DNA from: Sipunculus nudus | Taxonomy: Eukaryota; Annelida; Sipuncula; Golfingiida; Sipunculidae | Length of the DNA: 64,000 nt | Reading direction: 5' to 3' | Assembly (NCBI GenBank): GCA_026874595.1 | Contig: CM049316.1 | Location: 31,419,339 to 31,483,338, forward strand | Part shown: positions 7,294-20,139 of the stretch, piece by piece | How positions within the stretch are numbered: position 1 is the stretch's first letter | Layout: every line of letters begins with the position of its first letter | Notes under the pieces: model-generated | Told to the model about the DNA's origin: nothing | Database searches by the model: none | Seen by the model: the letters and a program-made list of their open reading frames with translations, nothing else | Program-made: the position numbers and the translations under genes

Positions 7294-10200
7294 ATTAATA
7301 TAAAAAATAAGGGCAATATCGTTCAATCAAAACCGCAAATGTATATTTCAGCTATTTTTATAAAAGTCATTTATTGATTTCTTGGACCCATTTTTCAATT
7401 TTAACACAATTTACCTACAGTGTTTTACTATTTCTGACATTATTAGACCCCCGCGAAGTCTAAAAATACATTATTGTCTTCAGAAAATGGTGTCAAAAAG
7501 CAATTATGAAGGCATAATCCCTTTGCTTACACTTTGCTTATGCTTTGCTTATTCGTTGCTTACGGCAAAATCACAACGGAAATGGAGCATTTTCCTAAAA
7601 ATAAACACTGATATGACCCATAGGGAGATAGACGGGTCCTCTGGCTGCACAGCATTCCCGGTTAGTGTACATTAATATCAAAAGTAAGGGCAATATCGTT
7701 CAATCAAAACCAGAAATGTATAATTCTGCTTCTTGAAAAAAAATCATTTATTTATTTCTGGGACCCATTTTCTAATTTTCACAGAATTTACCTACAGTGT
7801 TTCACCATTTCTGACGTTATTAGAGCCCCGCTAAGTCTAAAAATACATTGTCTTCAGAAAAAGGTGCCAAAAAGCAATTATGAAGGCATAATCCCTTTGC
7901 TTACACTTTGCTTATGCTTTGCTTATTCTTTGCTTACGGCAAAATCACAACGGAAATGGAACAGTTTCCTAAAAATAAACACTGATATGACCCATAGGGA
8001 GATTGACGGGTCCTCTGGCTGCACAGCGTTCTCGGTTAGTGAACATTAATATCAAAAGTAAGGGCAATATCGTTCAATCAAAACCAGAAATGTATATTTC
8101 AGCTATTTTTATGAAAGTCATTTATTGATTCCTGGGACCTATTTTCTAATTTTAAAAGAATTTACCTACAGTGTTTCACCATTTCTGACTTTATTAGAGC
8201 CCCGCGAAGTCTAAAAATACATTATTGTCTTCAGAAAATGGTGCCAAAAAGCAATTATGAAGGCGTATTCCCTTTGCTTAGACTTTGCTTATGCTTTGCT
8301 TATTCTTTGCTTACGGCAAAATCGCAACGGAAATGGAGCATTTTAGTAAAAATAAACACTGATATGACCCATAGGGAGATAGACGGGTACTCTGACTGCA
8401 CAGCAGTCCCGGTTAGTGAACATTAATATCAATCCCTATGCTTACCATTTGCTGATGCTTTTCTTATTCTTTGCTTATGGCAAAATCACAACAGAAATGC
8501 AGCATTTTTCTAAAAATACACACTAATATGACCCATAGGGAGACAGACGGGTCCCCTGGCTACACAGCAGTCCGGGTTGGTGAACATTAATATAAAAAAT
8601 AAGGGCAATATCGTTCAATCAAAACCGCAAATGTATATTTCAGCTATTTTTATAAAAGTCATTTATTGATTTCTTGGACCCATTTTTCAATTTTAACACA
8701 ATTTACCTACAGTGTTTTACTATTTCTGACATTATTAGACCCCCGCGAAGTCTAAAAATACATTATTGTCTTCAGAAAATGGTGTCAAAAAGCAATTATG
8801 AAGGCATAATCCCTTTGCTTACACTTTGCTTATGCTTTGCTTATTCGTTGCTTACGGCAAAATCACAACGGAAATGGAGCATTTTCCTAAAAATAAACAC
8901 TGATATGATCCATCGGGAGATAGACGGGTCCTCTGGCAGCAGAGCGTTCCCGGTTAGTGAACATTAATATCAAAAGTAAGGGCAATATCGTTCAATCAAA
9001 ACCAGAAATGTATATTTCAGCTATTTTTATAAAAGTCATTTATTGATTTCTTGGACCCATTTTTCAATTTTAACACAATTTTCCCACAGTGTTTTACTAT
9101 TTCTGACATTATTAGACCCCCGCAAAGTCTAAAAACACATTATTGTCTTCAGAAAATGGTACCAAAAAGCAATTATGAAGACATAATCCCTTTGCTTAGA
9201 CTTTGCTTATGCTTTGCTTATTCTTTGCTTACGGCAAAATCACAACAGAAATGCAGCATTTTCCTAAAAATACACACTGATATGACCCATAGGGAGACAG
9301 ACGGGTTCCCTGGCTACACAGCAGTCCCGGTTAGTGAACATTAATATCAAAAATAAGGGCAATATTGTTCAATCAAAACCGCAAATGTATATTTCAGCTA
9401 TTTTTATAAAAGTCATTTATTGGTTTCTTGGACCCATTTTCCAATTTTAACACAATTTACCTACAGTGTTTTACCATTTCTGACATTATTAGACCCCCGT
9501 TAAGTCCAAAAATACATTATTTCTTCAGAAAATGGTGCCAAAAAGCAATTATGAAGGCATAATCCCTTTGCTTACCCTTTGCTTATGCTTTGCTTATTCT
9601 TTGCTTATGGCAAAATCACAACAGAAATGCAGCAATTCCCTAAAAATACACACTAATATGACCCATAGGGAGACAGACGGGTCCCCTGGCTACACAGCAG
9701 TCCCGGTTAGTGAATATTAATATCAAAAATAAGGGCAATATAGTTCAATCAAAACCGCAAATGTATATTTCAGCTATTTTTATAAAAGTCATTTATTGAT
9801 TTCTTGGACCCATTTTTCAATTTTAACACAATTTACCTACAGTGTTTTACTATTTCTGACATTATTAGACCACCGCGAAGTCTAAAAATACATTATTGTC
9901 TTCAGAAAATGGTGTCAAAAAGCAATTATGAAGGCATAATCCCTTTGCTTACACTTTGCTTATGCTTTGCTAATTCTTTGCTTACAGCAAAATCACAACA
10001 GAAATGCAGCATTTTCCTAAAAATACACACTGATATGACCCATAGGGAGACAGACGGGTTCCCTGGCTACACAGCAGTCCCGGTTAGTGAACATTAATAT
10101 CAAAAATAAGGGCAATATCGTTCAATCAAAACCGCAAGTGTATATTTCAGCTATTTTTATAAAAGTCATTTATTGGTTTCTTGGACCCATTTTCCAATTT

Positions 10201-13200
10201 TAACACAATTTACCTACAGTGTTTTACCATTTCTGACATTATTAGACCCCCGTAAAGTCCAAAAATACATTATTTCTTCAGAAAATGGTGCCAAAAAGCA
10301 ATTATGAAGGCATAATCCCTTTGCTTACCCTTTGCTTATGCTTTGCTTATTCTTTGCTTACGGCAAAATCACAGCGGAAATGGAGCATTTTCCTAAAAAT
10401 AAACACTGATATGACAGATAGGGAGACAGACGGGTTCCCTGGCTACACAGCAGTCCCGGTTAGTGAACATTAATGTCAAAAGTAAGGGCAATATCCTTCA
10501 ATCAAAACCACAAATGTATAATTCTGCTTCTTTAAAAAAGTCATTAATTGATTCCTGGGACCCATTTTCTAATTTTAACAGAATTTAAATACAGTGTTTT
10601 ACTATTTCTGACATTATTAGACCCCCGCGAAGTCTAAAAATACATTATTTCTTCAGAAAATGGTGCCAAAAAGCAATTATGAAGGCTTATTCCCTTTGCT
10701 TACCCTTTGTGCTTATGCTTTGCTTATTCTTTGCTTACGGCAAAATCACAACGGAAATGGAGCATTTTCCTAAAAATAAACACTGATATGACCCATAGGG
10801 AGATAGACGGGTCCTCTGACTGCACAGCATTCCCGGTTAGTGAACATTAATATCAAAAGTAAGGGCAATATCGTTCAATCAAAATCAGAAATGTATAATT
10901 CTGCTTCTTGAAAAAAAATCATTTATTTATTCCTGGGACCCATTTTCTAATTTTCACAGAATTTACCTACAGTGTTTCACCATTTCTGACGTTATAAGAG
11001 CCCCGCGAAGTCTAAAAATACATTATTGTCTTCAGAAAATGGTGTCAAAAAGCAATTATGAAGGCATAATCCCTTTGCTTACACTTTGCTTATGCTTTGC
11101 TTATTCTTTGCTTACGGCAAAATCACAACGGAAATGGAGCATTTTCCTAAAAATAAACACTGATATGACCCATAGGGAGATTGACGGGTCCTCTGGCTGC
11201 ACAGCGTTCTCGGTTAGTGAACATTAATATCAAAAGTAAGGGCAATATCGTTCAATCAAAACCAGAATTGTATATTTCAGCTATTTTTATAAAAGTCATT
11301 TATTGATTCCTGGGACCTATTTTCTAATTTTAAAAGAATTTACCTACAGTGTTTCACCATTTTTGAAGTTATTAGAGCCCCGCAGAGTCTAAAAATACAT
11401 TATTGTCTTCAGAAAATGGTGCCAAAAAGCAATTATGAAGGCATAATCCCTTTGCTTAGACTTTGCTTATGCTTTGCTTATTCTTTGCTTACGGCAAAAT
11501 CACAACAGAAATGCAGCATTTTCCTAAAAATACACACTGATATGACCCATAGGGAGACAGACGGGTTCCCTGGCTACACAGCAGTCCCGGTTAGTGAACA
11601 TTAATATCAAAAATAAGGGCAATATCGTTCAATCAAAACCGCAAGTGTATATTTCAGCTATTTTTATAAAAGTCATTTATTGGTTTCTTGGACCCATTTT
11701 CCAATTTTAACACAATTTACCTACAGTGTTTTACCATTTCTGACATTATTAGACCCCCGTAAAGTCCAAAAATACATTATTTCTTCAGAAAATGGTGCCA
11801 AAAAGCAATTATGAAGGCATAATCCCTTTGCTTACCCTTTGCTTATGCTTTGCTTATTCTTTGCTTATGGCAAAATCACAAGAGAAATGCAGCAATTCCC
11901 TAAAAATACACACCAATATGACCCATAGGGAGACAGACGGGTCCCCTGGCTACACAGCAGTCCCAGTTAGTGAACATTAATATCAAAAATAAGGACAATA
12001 TCGTTCAATCAAAACCGCAAATGTATATTTCAGCTATTTTTATAAAAGTCATTTATTGATTTCTTGGACCCATTTTTCAATTTTAACACAATTTACCTAT
12101 AGTTTTTTACCATTTCTGACATTATTAGACCCCCGCGAAGTCTAAAAATACATTATTTCTTCAGAAATTGGTGCCAAAAAGCAATTATGAAGGCATAATC
12201 CCTTTGCTTACCCTTTGCTTATGCTTTGCTTATTCTTTGCTTACGGCAAAATCACAACGGAAATGGAGCATTTTCCTAAAAATAAACACTGATATGACCC
12301 ATAGGGAGATAGACGGGGACTCTGACTGCACAGCAGTCCCGGTTAGTGAACATTAATATCAAAAGTAAGGGCAATATCGTTCAATCAAAACCAGAAATGT
12401 ATAATTCTGCTACTTTAAAAAAGTCATTTATTGATTCCTGGGACCTATTTTCTAATTTTAACCAAATTTACCTATAGTTTTTTACCATTTCTGACATTAT
12501 TAGACCCCCGCGAAGTCTAAAAATACATTATTTCTTCAGAAAATGGTGCCAAAAGCAATTATGAAGGCATAATCCCTTTGCTTACCCTTTGCTTATGCTT
12601 TGCTTATTCTTTGCTTACGGCAAAATCTCAACAGAAATGCAGCATTTTCCTAAAAATACACACTGATATGACCCATAGGGAAACAGACGTGTCCCCTGGC
12701 TACACAGCAGTCCCGGTTAGTGAACATTAATATCAAAAATAAGGGCAATATCGTTCAATCAAAACCGCAAATGTATATTTCAGATATTTTTATAAAAGTT
12801 ATTTATTGATTTCTTGGACCCATTTTTCAATTTTAACACAATTTACGTAGAGTCTTTTACCATTTCTGACATTATTACACCCCCGTAAAGTCCAAAAAAA
12901 ACATTATTTCTTCAGAAAATGGTGCCAAAAAGCAATTATGAAAGCATAATCCCTTTGCTTACCCTTTGCTTTTGCTTTGCTTATTCTTTGATTACAGCAA
13001 AATCGTAACGGAAATGGAGCATTTTCCTAAAAATAAACACTGATATGACCCATAGGGAGATAGACGGGTACTCTGACTGCACAGCAGTCCCGGTTAGTGA
13101 ACATTAATATCAATCCCTTTGCTTACCATTTGCTTATGCTGTGCTTATTCTTTGCTTACGGCAAAATCACAACAGAAATGCAGCATTTTCCTAAAAATAC

Positions 13201-13266
13201 ACACTAATATGACCCATAGGGAGACAGACGGGTCCCCTGGCTACACAGCAGTCCGGGTTGGTGAAC
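7294..13266 (+). repeat. Diverged island of mostly full-length monomers
   Basis: About sixteen phases with no G/H fusion. Monomer ATG positions are near 7487, 7861 (reads AAG), 8238, 8779, 9156, 9532, 9909, 10,285, 10,661, 11,039, 11,416, 11,792, 12,168 (reads TTG), 12,543 and 12,919. Leaderless F monomers occur at 8,422 and near 13,113. Private changes are far more frequent than elsewhere: TTATTCGTTGC at 7,551, GTTTCTTGAAAAAAAATC leaders near 7,730 and 10,905, a 3-bp loss before 7,850, and a 2-bp insertion at 10,709. In several copies the leader is open in frame with the body because of ATTATTGTCTTCAG. The last three monomers (C2/C, D, E) return to the regular classes. Confidence 0.82.
8045..8421 (+). 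repeat. Hybrid monomer L/E before an F
   Basis: It starts as class L (TTTTAAAAGAATTTACC, CTTAGACTTTGC) and ends as class E (GGGTACTCTGACTGC), followed by a leaderless F with the CAATCCC join and its own changes (CCCTATGC, GCTGATGC, TTTTCTTATTC). The dyad is broken (GCGTATTCC). This is the only F not preceded by a recognisable whole E. Confidence 0.75.
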
Positions 13267-15213
13267 ATTAATATCAAAATTAAGGGCAATATCGTTCAAT
13301 CAAAACCGCAAATGTATATTTCAGCTATTTTTATAAAAGTCATTTATTGATTTCTTGGACCCATTTTTCAATTTTAACACAATTTACCTACAGTGTTTTA
13401 CTATTTCTGACATTATTAGACCCCCGCGAAGTCTAAAAATACATTATTGTCTTCAGAAAAAGGTGCCAAAAGCAATTATGAAGGCATAATCCCTTTGCTT
13501 ACACTTTGCTTATGCTTTGCTTATTCTTTGCATACGGCAAAATCACAACAGAAATGCAGCATTTTCCTAAAAATACACACTGATATGACCCATAGGGAGA
13601 CAGACGGGTTCCCTGGCTACACAGCAGTCCCCGTAAAGTCCAAAAATACATTATTTCTTCAGAAAATGGTGCCAAAAAGCAATTATGAAGGCATAATCCC
13701 TTTGCTTACCTTTTGCTTATGCTTTGCTTATTCTTTGCTTACGGCAAAATCACAACGGAAATGGAGCATTTTCCTAAAAATAAACACTGCTATGACCCAT
13801 AGGGAGATAGACGGGGACTCTGACTGCACAGCATTCCCGGTTAGTGAACATTAATATCAAAAGTAAGGGCAATATCGTTCAATCAAAACCAGAAATGTAT
13901 ATTTCAGCTATTTTTATAAAAGTCATTTATTGATTCCTGGGACCTATTTTCTAATTTTAAAAGAATTTACCTACAGTGTTTCACCATTTCTGACGTTATA
14001 AGAGCCCCGCAAAGTATAAAAATACATTATTGTCTTCAGAAAATGGTGCCAAAAAGCAATTATGAAGGCATAATCCCTTTGCTTAGACTTTGCTTATGCT
14101 TTGCTTATTCTTTGCTTACGGCAAAATCACAACAGAAATGCAGCATTTTCCTAAAAATACACACTGATATGACCCATAGGGAGACAGACGGGTTCCCTGG
14201 CTACACAGCAGTCCCGGTTAGTGAACATTAATATAAAAAATAAGGGCAATATCGTTCAATCAAAACCGCAAGTGTATATTTCAGCTATTTTTATAAAAGT
14301 CATTTATTGGTTTTTTGGACCCATTTTCCAATTTTAACACAATTTACCTATAGTTTTTTACCATTTCTGACATTATTCCACCCCCGCGAAGTCTAAAAAT
14401 ACATTATTTCTTCAATAAATGGTGCCAAAAAGCAATTATGAAGGCATAATCCCTTTGCTTACCCTTTGCTTATGCTTTGCTTATTCTTTGCTTACGGCAA
14501 AATCACAACGGAAATGGAGCATTTTCCTAAAAATAAACACTGATATGACCCATAGGGAGATAGACGGGTCCCCTGGCTACACAGCAGTCCGGGTTGGTGA
14601 ACATTAATATCAAAAGTAAGGGCAATATCGTTCAATCAAAACCAGAAATGTATAATTCTGCTACTTTAAAAAAGTCATTTATTGATTCCTGGAACTTATT
14701 TTCTAATTTTAACACAATTTACCTATAGTTTTTTACCATTTCTGACATTATTAGACCCCCGTGAAGTCTAAAAATACATTATTTCTTCAGAAAATGATGC
14801 CAAAAAGCAATTATGAAGGCATAATCCCTTTGCTTACACTTTGCTTATGCTTTGCTTATTCTTTGCTTACGGCAAAATCACAACGGAAATGGAGCATTTT
14901 CCTAAAAATAAACACTGATATGACCCATAGGGAGATAGACGGGTCCTCTGGCTGCACAGCGTTCCCGGTTAGTGAACATTAATATCAAAAGTAAGGGCAA
15001 TATCGTTCAATCAAAACCAGAAATGTATATTTCAGCTATTTTTATAAAAGTCATTTATTGATTTCTTGGACCCATTTTTCAATTTTAACACAATTTACCT
15101 ATAGTTTTTTACCATTTCTGACATTATTAGACCCCCGCGAAGTCTAAAAATACATTATTTCTTCAATAAATGGTGCCAAAAAGCAATTATGAAGGCATAA
15201 TCCCTTTGCTTAC
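13267..15213 (+). repeat. Module fragment G-H-L-(C2/I)-J and truncated I
   Basis: After G, H and L the fourth monomer (14,227-14,602) has a C2-type leader and an I-type body starting CTTCAATAAATGG, so a C2 to I exchange removed one monomer compared with the 4,292 module. J follows, then a monomer that is cut off at 15,213 just after the first 11-bp unit of its cluster, where the inverted segment begins. Confidence 0.8.
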
Positions 15214-15375
15214 AGCCAGAGGACACGTCTATCTCCCTATGGGTCATATCAGTGTTTATTTTTAGGAAAATGCTCCATTTCCGTTGTGATTTTGCCGTAA
15301 GCAAAGAATAAGCAAAGCATAAGCAAAGTGTAAGCAAAGGGATTATGCCTTCATAATTGCTTTTTGGCACCATTT
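15168..15375. repeat. Foldback at the left inversion junction (46-bp arms)
   Basis: Positions 15,168-15,213 are the exact reverse complement of 15,330-15,375, with 116 bp between. The arms contain AATGGTGCC, the ATTATG/CATAAT dyad and one 11-bp unit. Pairing continues less perfectly outward, since the whole flanking monomer leader is inverted relative to the segment. Such a structure can form a hairpin in single-stranded DNA. Confidence 0.85.
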
Positions 15376-16309
15376 TCTGAAGAAATAATGTGTTTTTAGA
15401 CTTCGCGGGGGTGTAATAATGTCAGAAATGGTAAAAAACTATAGGTAAATTGTGTTAAAATTAGAAAATAGGTCCCAGGAATCAATAAATGACTTTTTTA
15501 AAGTAGCAGAATTATACATTTCTGGTTTTGATTGAACGATATTGCCCTTACTTTTGATATTAATGTTCACTAACCGGGACTGCTGTGCAGTCAGAGTCCC
15601 CGTCTATCTCCCTATGGGTCATATCAGTGTTTATTTTTAGGAAAATGCTCCATTTCTGTTGTGATTTTGCCGTAAGCAAAGAATAAGCAAAGCATAAGCA
15701 AAGGGTAAGCAAAGGGATTATGCCTTCATAATTGCTTTTTGGCACCATTTTCTGAAGAAATAATGTATTTTTAGACTTCGCGGGGGTCTAATAATGTCAG
15801 AAATGGTAAAAAACTATAGGTAAATTGTGTTAAAATTGAAAAATGGATCCAAGAAATCAATAAATGACTTTTATAAAAATAGCTGAAATATACATTTCTG
15901 GTTTTAATTGAACGATATTGCCCTTACTTTTGATATTAATGTTCACTAACCAGGAACGCTGTGCAGCCAGAGGACCCGTCTATCTCCCTATGGGTCATAT
16001 CAGTGTTTATTTTTAGGAAAATGCTCCATTTCCGTTGTGATTTTGCCGTAAGCAAAGAATAAGCAAAGCATAAGCAAAGTGTAAGCAAAGGGATTATGCC
16101 TTCATAATTGCTTTTTGGCACCATTTTCTGAAGAAATAATGTATTTTTAGACTTCGCGGGGGTCTAATAATGTCAGAAATGGTAAAAAACTATAGGTAAA
16201 TTGTGTTAAAATTGAAAAATGGGTCCAAGAATTCAATAAATTACTTTTATAAAAATAGCTGAAATATACATTTGCGGTTTTGATTGAACGATATTGTCCT
16301 TATTTTTGA
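15214..16309 (-). repeat. Inverted satellite segment (about 2.9 monomers)
   Basis: Here the monomers run on the minus strand. Read on that strand from 16,309 downward: a leader with ATAAGGACAATATCG, a J' body (16,124-15,936), a C monomer (15,748-15,560), then a monomer with CAATTT leader and ATG at 15,373 that ends in GTCCTCTGGCT at 15,215. The order leader-J'-C matches 57,870-58,620 on the plus strand. The left join is CTTAC/AGCCAG with CA shared by both partners; the right join is TTTTTGA/CCCATATGACCC. It is the only substantial orientation switch in the window. Confidence 0.93.
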
Positions 16310-16654
16310 CCCATATGACCCATAGGGAGACAGACGGGTTCCCTGGCTACACAGCAGTCCCCGTAAAGTCCAAAAATACATTATTTCTTCAGAAAATGGT
16401 GCCAAAAAGCAATTATGAAGGCATAATCCCTAAAATTGAAAAATGGGTCCGAGAAATCAATAAATGACTTTTATAAAAATAGCTGAAATATACATTTGCG
16501 GTTTTGATTGAACGATATTGTCCTTATTTTTGACCCATATGACCCATAGGGAGACAGACGGGTTCCCTGTCTACACAGCAGTCCCCGTAAAGTCCAAAAA
16601 TACATTATTTCTTCAGAAAATGGTGCCAAAAAGCAATTATGAAGGCATAATCCC
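16207..16654. repeat. 224-bp tandem duplication carrying the right inversion junction
   Basis: Copy one is 16,207-16,430 and copy two is 16,431-16,654; I find four base differences between them. Each copy contains about 103 bp of minus-oriented leader (TAAAATTGAAAAATGGG to CCTTATTTTTGA), the junction, and about 120 bp of plus-oriented G/H join and H body up to CATAATCCC. At the junction TGACCCATA stands twice in tandem (16,307-16,324, again 16,531-16,548). The join between copies lies at the start of an 11-bp cluster. Confidence 0.9.
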
Positions 16655-16803
16655 TTTGCTTACCCTTTGCTTATGCTATGCTTATTCCTTGCTTACGGCA
16701 AAATCACAACGGAAATGGAGCATTTTCCTAAAAATAAACACTGATATGACCCATAGGGAGATAGACGGGTCCCCTGGCTACACAGCAGTCCGGGTTGGTG
16801 AAC
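16655..16803 (+). repeat. Remainder of an I-like monomer
   Basis: This completes the monomer whose ATG is at 16,620 in the second 224-bp copy. Private changes are TGCTATGC and ATTCCTTGC in the 11-bp cluster. The end is of class I/F type (GTCCGGGTTGGTGAAC). Confidence 0.78.
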
Positions 16804-19800
16804 ATTAATATCAAAATTAAGGGCAATATCGTTCAATCAAAACCAGAAATGTATATTTCAGCTATTTTTATAAAAGTCATTTATTGATTCCTGGGACCTA
16901 TTTTCTAATTTTAAAAGAATTTACCTACAGTGTTTCACCATTTCTGACGTTATTAGAGCCCCGCAAAGTCTAAAAATACATTATTGTCTTCAGAAAATGG
17001 TGCCAAAAAGCAATTATGAAGGCATAATCCCTTTGCTTACACTTTGCTTATGCTTTGCTTATTCTTTGCTTACGGCAAAATCACAACGGAAATGGAGCAT
17101 TTTCCTAAAAATAAACACTGATATGACCCATAGGGAGATAGACGGGTCCTCTGGCTGCACAGCGTTCCTGGTTAGTGAACATTAATATCAAAAGTAAGGG
17201 CAATATCGTTCAATTAAAACCAGAAATGTATATTTCAGCTATTTTTATAAAAGTCATTTATTGATTTCTTGGACCCATTTTTCAATTTTAACACAATTTT
17301 CCTATAGTTTTTTACCATTTCTGACATTATTAGACCCCCGCGAAGTCTAAAAATACATTATTTCTTCAGAAAATGGTGCCAAAAAGCAATTATGAAGGCA
17401 TAATCCCTTTGCTTACCCTTTGCTTATGCTTTGCTTATTCTTTGCTTACGGCAAAATCACAACAGAAATGGAGCATTTTCCTAAAAATAAACACTGATAT
17501 GACCCATAGGGAGATAGACGGGGACTCTGACTGCACAGCAGTCCCGGTTAGTGAACATTAATATCAAAAGTAAGGGCAATATCGTTCAATCAAAACCAGA
17601 TATGTATATTTCAGCTATTTTTATAAAAGTCATTTATTGATTTCTTGGACCCATTTTTCAATTTTAACACAATTTACCTATAGTTTTTTATCATTTCTGA
17701 CATTATTAGACCCCCGCGAAGTCTAAAAATACATTATTTCTTCAGAAAATGGTGCCAAAAGCAATTATGAAGGCATAATCCCTTTGCTTACCCTTTGCTT
17801 ATGCTTTGCTTATTCTTTACTTACGGCAAAATCTCAACAGAAATGCAGCATTTTCCTAAAAATACACACTGATATGACCCATAGGGAGACAGACGTGTCC
17901 CCTGGCTACACAGCAGTCCCGGTTAGTGAACATTAATATCAAAAATAAGGGCAATATCGTTCAATCAAAACCGCAAATGTATATTTCAGATATTTTTATA
18001 AAAGTTATTTATTGATTTCTTGGACCCATTTTTCAATTTTAACACAATTTACGTACAGTCTTTTACCATTTCTGACATTATTACACCCCCGTAAAGTCCA
18101 AAAAAACATTATTTCTTCAGAAAATGGTGCCAAAAAGCAATTATGAAAGCATAATCCCTTTGCTTACCCTTTGCTTTTGCTTTGCTTATTCTTTGATTAC
18201 AGCAAAATCGTAACGGAAATGGAGCATTTTCCTAAAAATAAACACTGATATGACCCATAGGGAGATAGACGGGTACTCTGACTGCACAGCAGTCCCGGTT
18301 AGTGAACATTAATATCAAACCCTTTGCTTACCATTTGCTTATGCTGTGCTTATTCTTTGCTTATGGCAAAATCACAACAGAAATGCAGCATTTTCCTAAA
18401 AATACACACTAATATGACCCATAGGGAGACAGACGGGTCCCCTGGCTACACAGCAGTCCGGGTTGGTGAACATTAATATCAAAATTAAGGGCAATATCGT
18501 TCAATCAAAACCAGAAATGTATATTTCAGCTATTTTTATAAAAGTCATTTATTGATTCCTGGGACCTATTTTCTAATTTTAAAAGAATTTACCTACAGTG
18601 TTTAACCATTTCTGACGTTATTAGAGCCCCGCAAAGTCTAAAAATACATTATTGTCTTCAGAAAATGGTGCCAAAAAGCAATTATGAAGGCATAATCCCT
18701 TTGCTTACACTTTGCTTATGCTTTGCTTATTCTTTGCTTACGGCAAAATCACAACGGAAATGGAGCATTTTCCTAAAAATAAACACTGATATGACCCATA
18801 GGGAGATAGACGGGTCCTCTGGCTGCACAGCGTTCCTGGTTAGTGAACATTAATATCAAAAGTAAGGGCAATATCGTTCAATTAAAACCAGAAATGTATA
18901 TTTCAGCTATTTTTATAAAAGTCATTTATTGATTTCTTGGACCCATTTTTCAATTTTAACACAATTTTCCTATAGTTTTTTACCATTTCTGACATTATTA
19001 GACCCCCGCGAAGTCTAAAAATACATTATTTCTTCAGAAAATGGTGCCAAAAAGCAATTATGAAGGCATAATCCCTTTGCTTACCCTTTGCTTATGCTTT
19101 GCTTATTCTTTGCTTACGGCAAAATCACAACAGAAATGGAGCATTTTCCTAAAAATAAACACTGATATGACCCATAGGGAGATAGACGGGGACTCTGACT
19201 GCACAGCAGTCCCGGTTAGTGAACATTAATATCAAAAGTAAGGGCAATATCGTTCAATCAAAACCAGATATGTATATTTCAGCTATTTTTATAAAAGTCA
19301 TTTATTGATTTCTTGGACCCATTTTTCAATTTTAACACAATTTACCTATAGTTTTTTATCATTTCTGACATTATTAGACCCCCGCGAAGTCTAAAAATAC
19401 ATTATTTCTTCAGAAAATGGTGCCAAAAGCAATTATGAAGGCATAATCCCTTTGCTTACCCTTTGCTTATGCTTTGCTTATTCTTTACTTACGGCAAAAT
19501 CTCAACAGAAATGCAGCATTTTCCTAAAAATACACACTGATATGACCCATAGGGAGACAGACGTGTCCCCTGGCTACACAGCAGTCCCGGTTAGTGAACA
19601 TTAATATCAAAAATAAGGGCAATATCGTTCAATCAAAACCGCAAATGTATATTTCAGATATTTTTATAAAAGTTATTTATTGATTTCTTGGACCCATTTT
19701 TCAATTTTAACACAATTTACGTACAGTCTTTTACCATTTCTGACATTATTACACCCCCGTAAAGTCCAAAAAAACATTATTTCTTCAGAAAATGGTGCCA

Positions 19801-20139
19801 AAAAGCAATTATGAAAGCATAATCCCTTTGCTTACCCTTTGCTTTTGCTTTGCTTATTCTTTGATTACAGCAAAATCGTAACGGAAATGGAGCATTTTCC
19901 TAAAAATAAACACTGATATGACCCATAGGGAGATAGACGGGTACTCTGACTGCACAGCAGTCCCGGTTAGTGAACATTAATATCAAACCCTTTGCTTACC
20001 ATTTGCTTATGCTGTGCTTATTCTTTGCTTATGGCAAAATCACAACAGAAATGCAGCATTTTCCTAAAAATACACACTAATATGACCCATAGGGAGACAG
20101 ACGGGTCCCCTGGCTACACAGCAGTCCGGGTTGGTGAAC
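16804..20139 (+). repeat. 1668-bp tandem duplication, J'-C-D-E-F twice
   Basis: Copy one is 16,804-18,471, copy two 18,472-20,139. Five phases minus the 212-bp F deletion give exactly 1668 bp. Both copies share TTCTTTACTTACGG in D and CACAATTTTCC before C. One difference noted is GTTTCACC near 16,934 against GTTTAACC near 18,602. There is no G-H pair between the copies, so F is followed by J' with an L-type leader, unlike the usual F-G order. Confidence 0.9.

Noticed and set aside
7551-7567. CENP-B-box-like ATTCGTTGCTTACGGC (also at 8,843)
   Set aside because: It lacks the A and the final G of the NTTCGNNNNANNCGGGN core and occurs in only two monomers through a private T to G change.
7382-7675. 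97-codon frames at 7,382, 8,674, 9,051 and 9,804 as longer proteins
   Set aside because: They begin at TTG in the leader and are open only because the ATTATTGTCTTCAG variant puts the leader in phase with the body.
15155-15373. Minus-strand frames at 15,155-16,124 as separate genes
   Set aside because: They are the same monomer frame carried by the inverted satellite segment.
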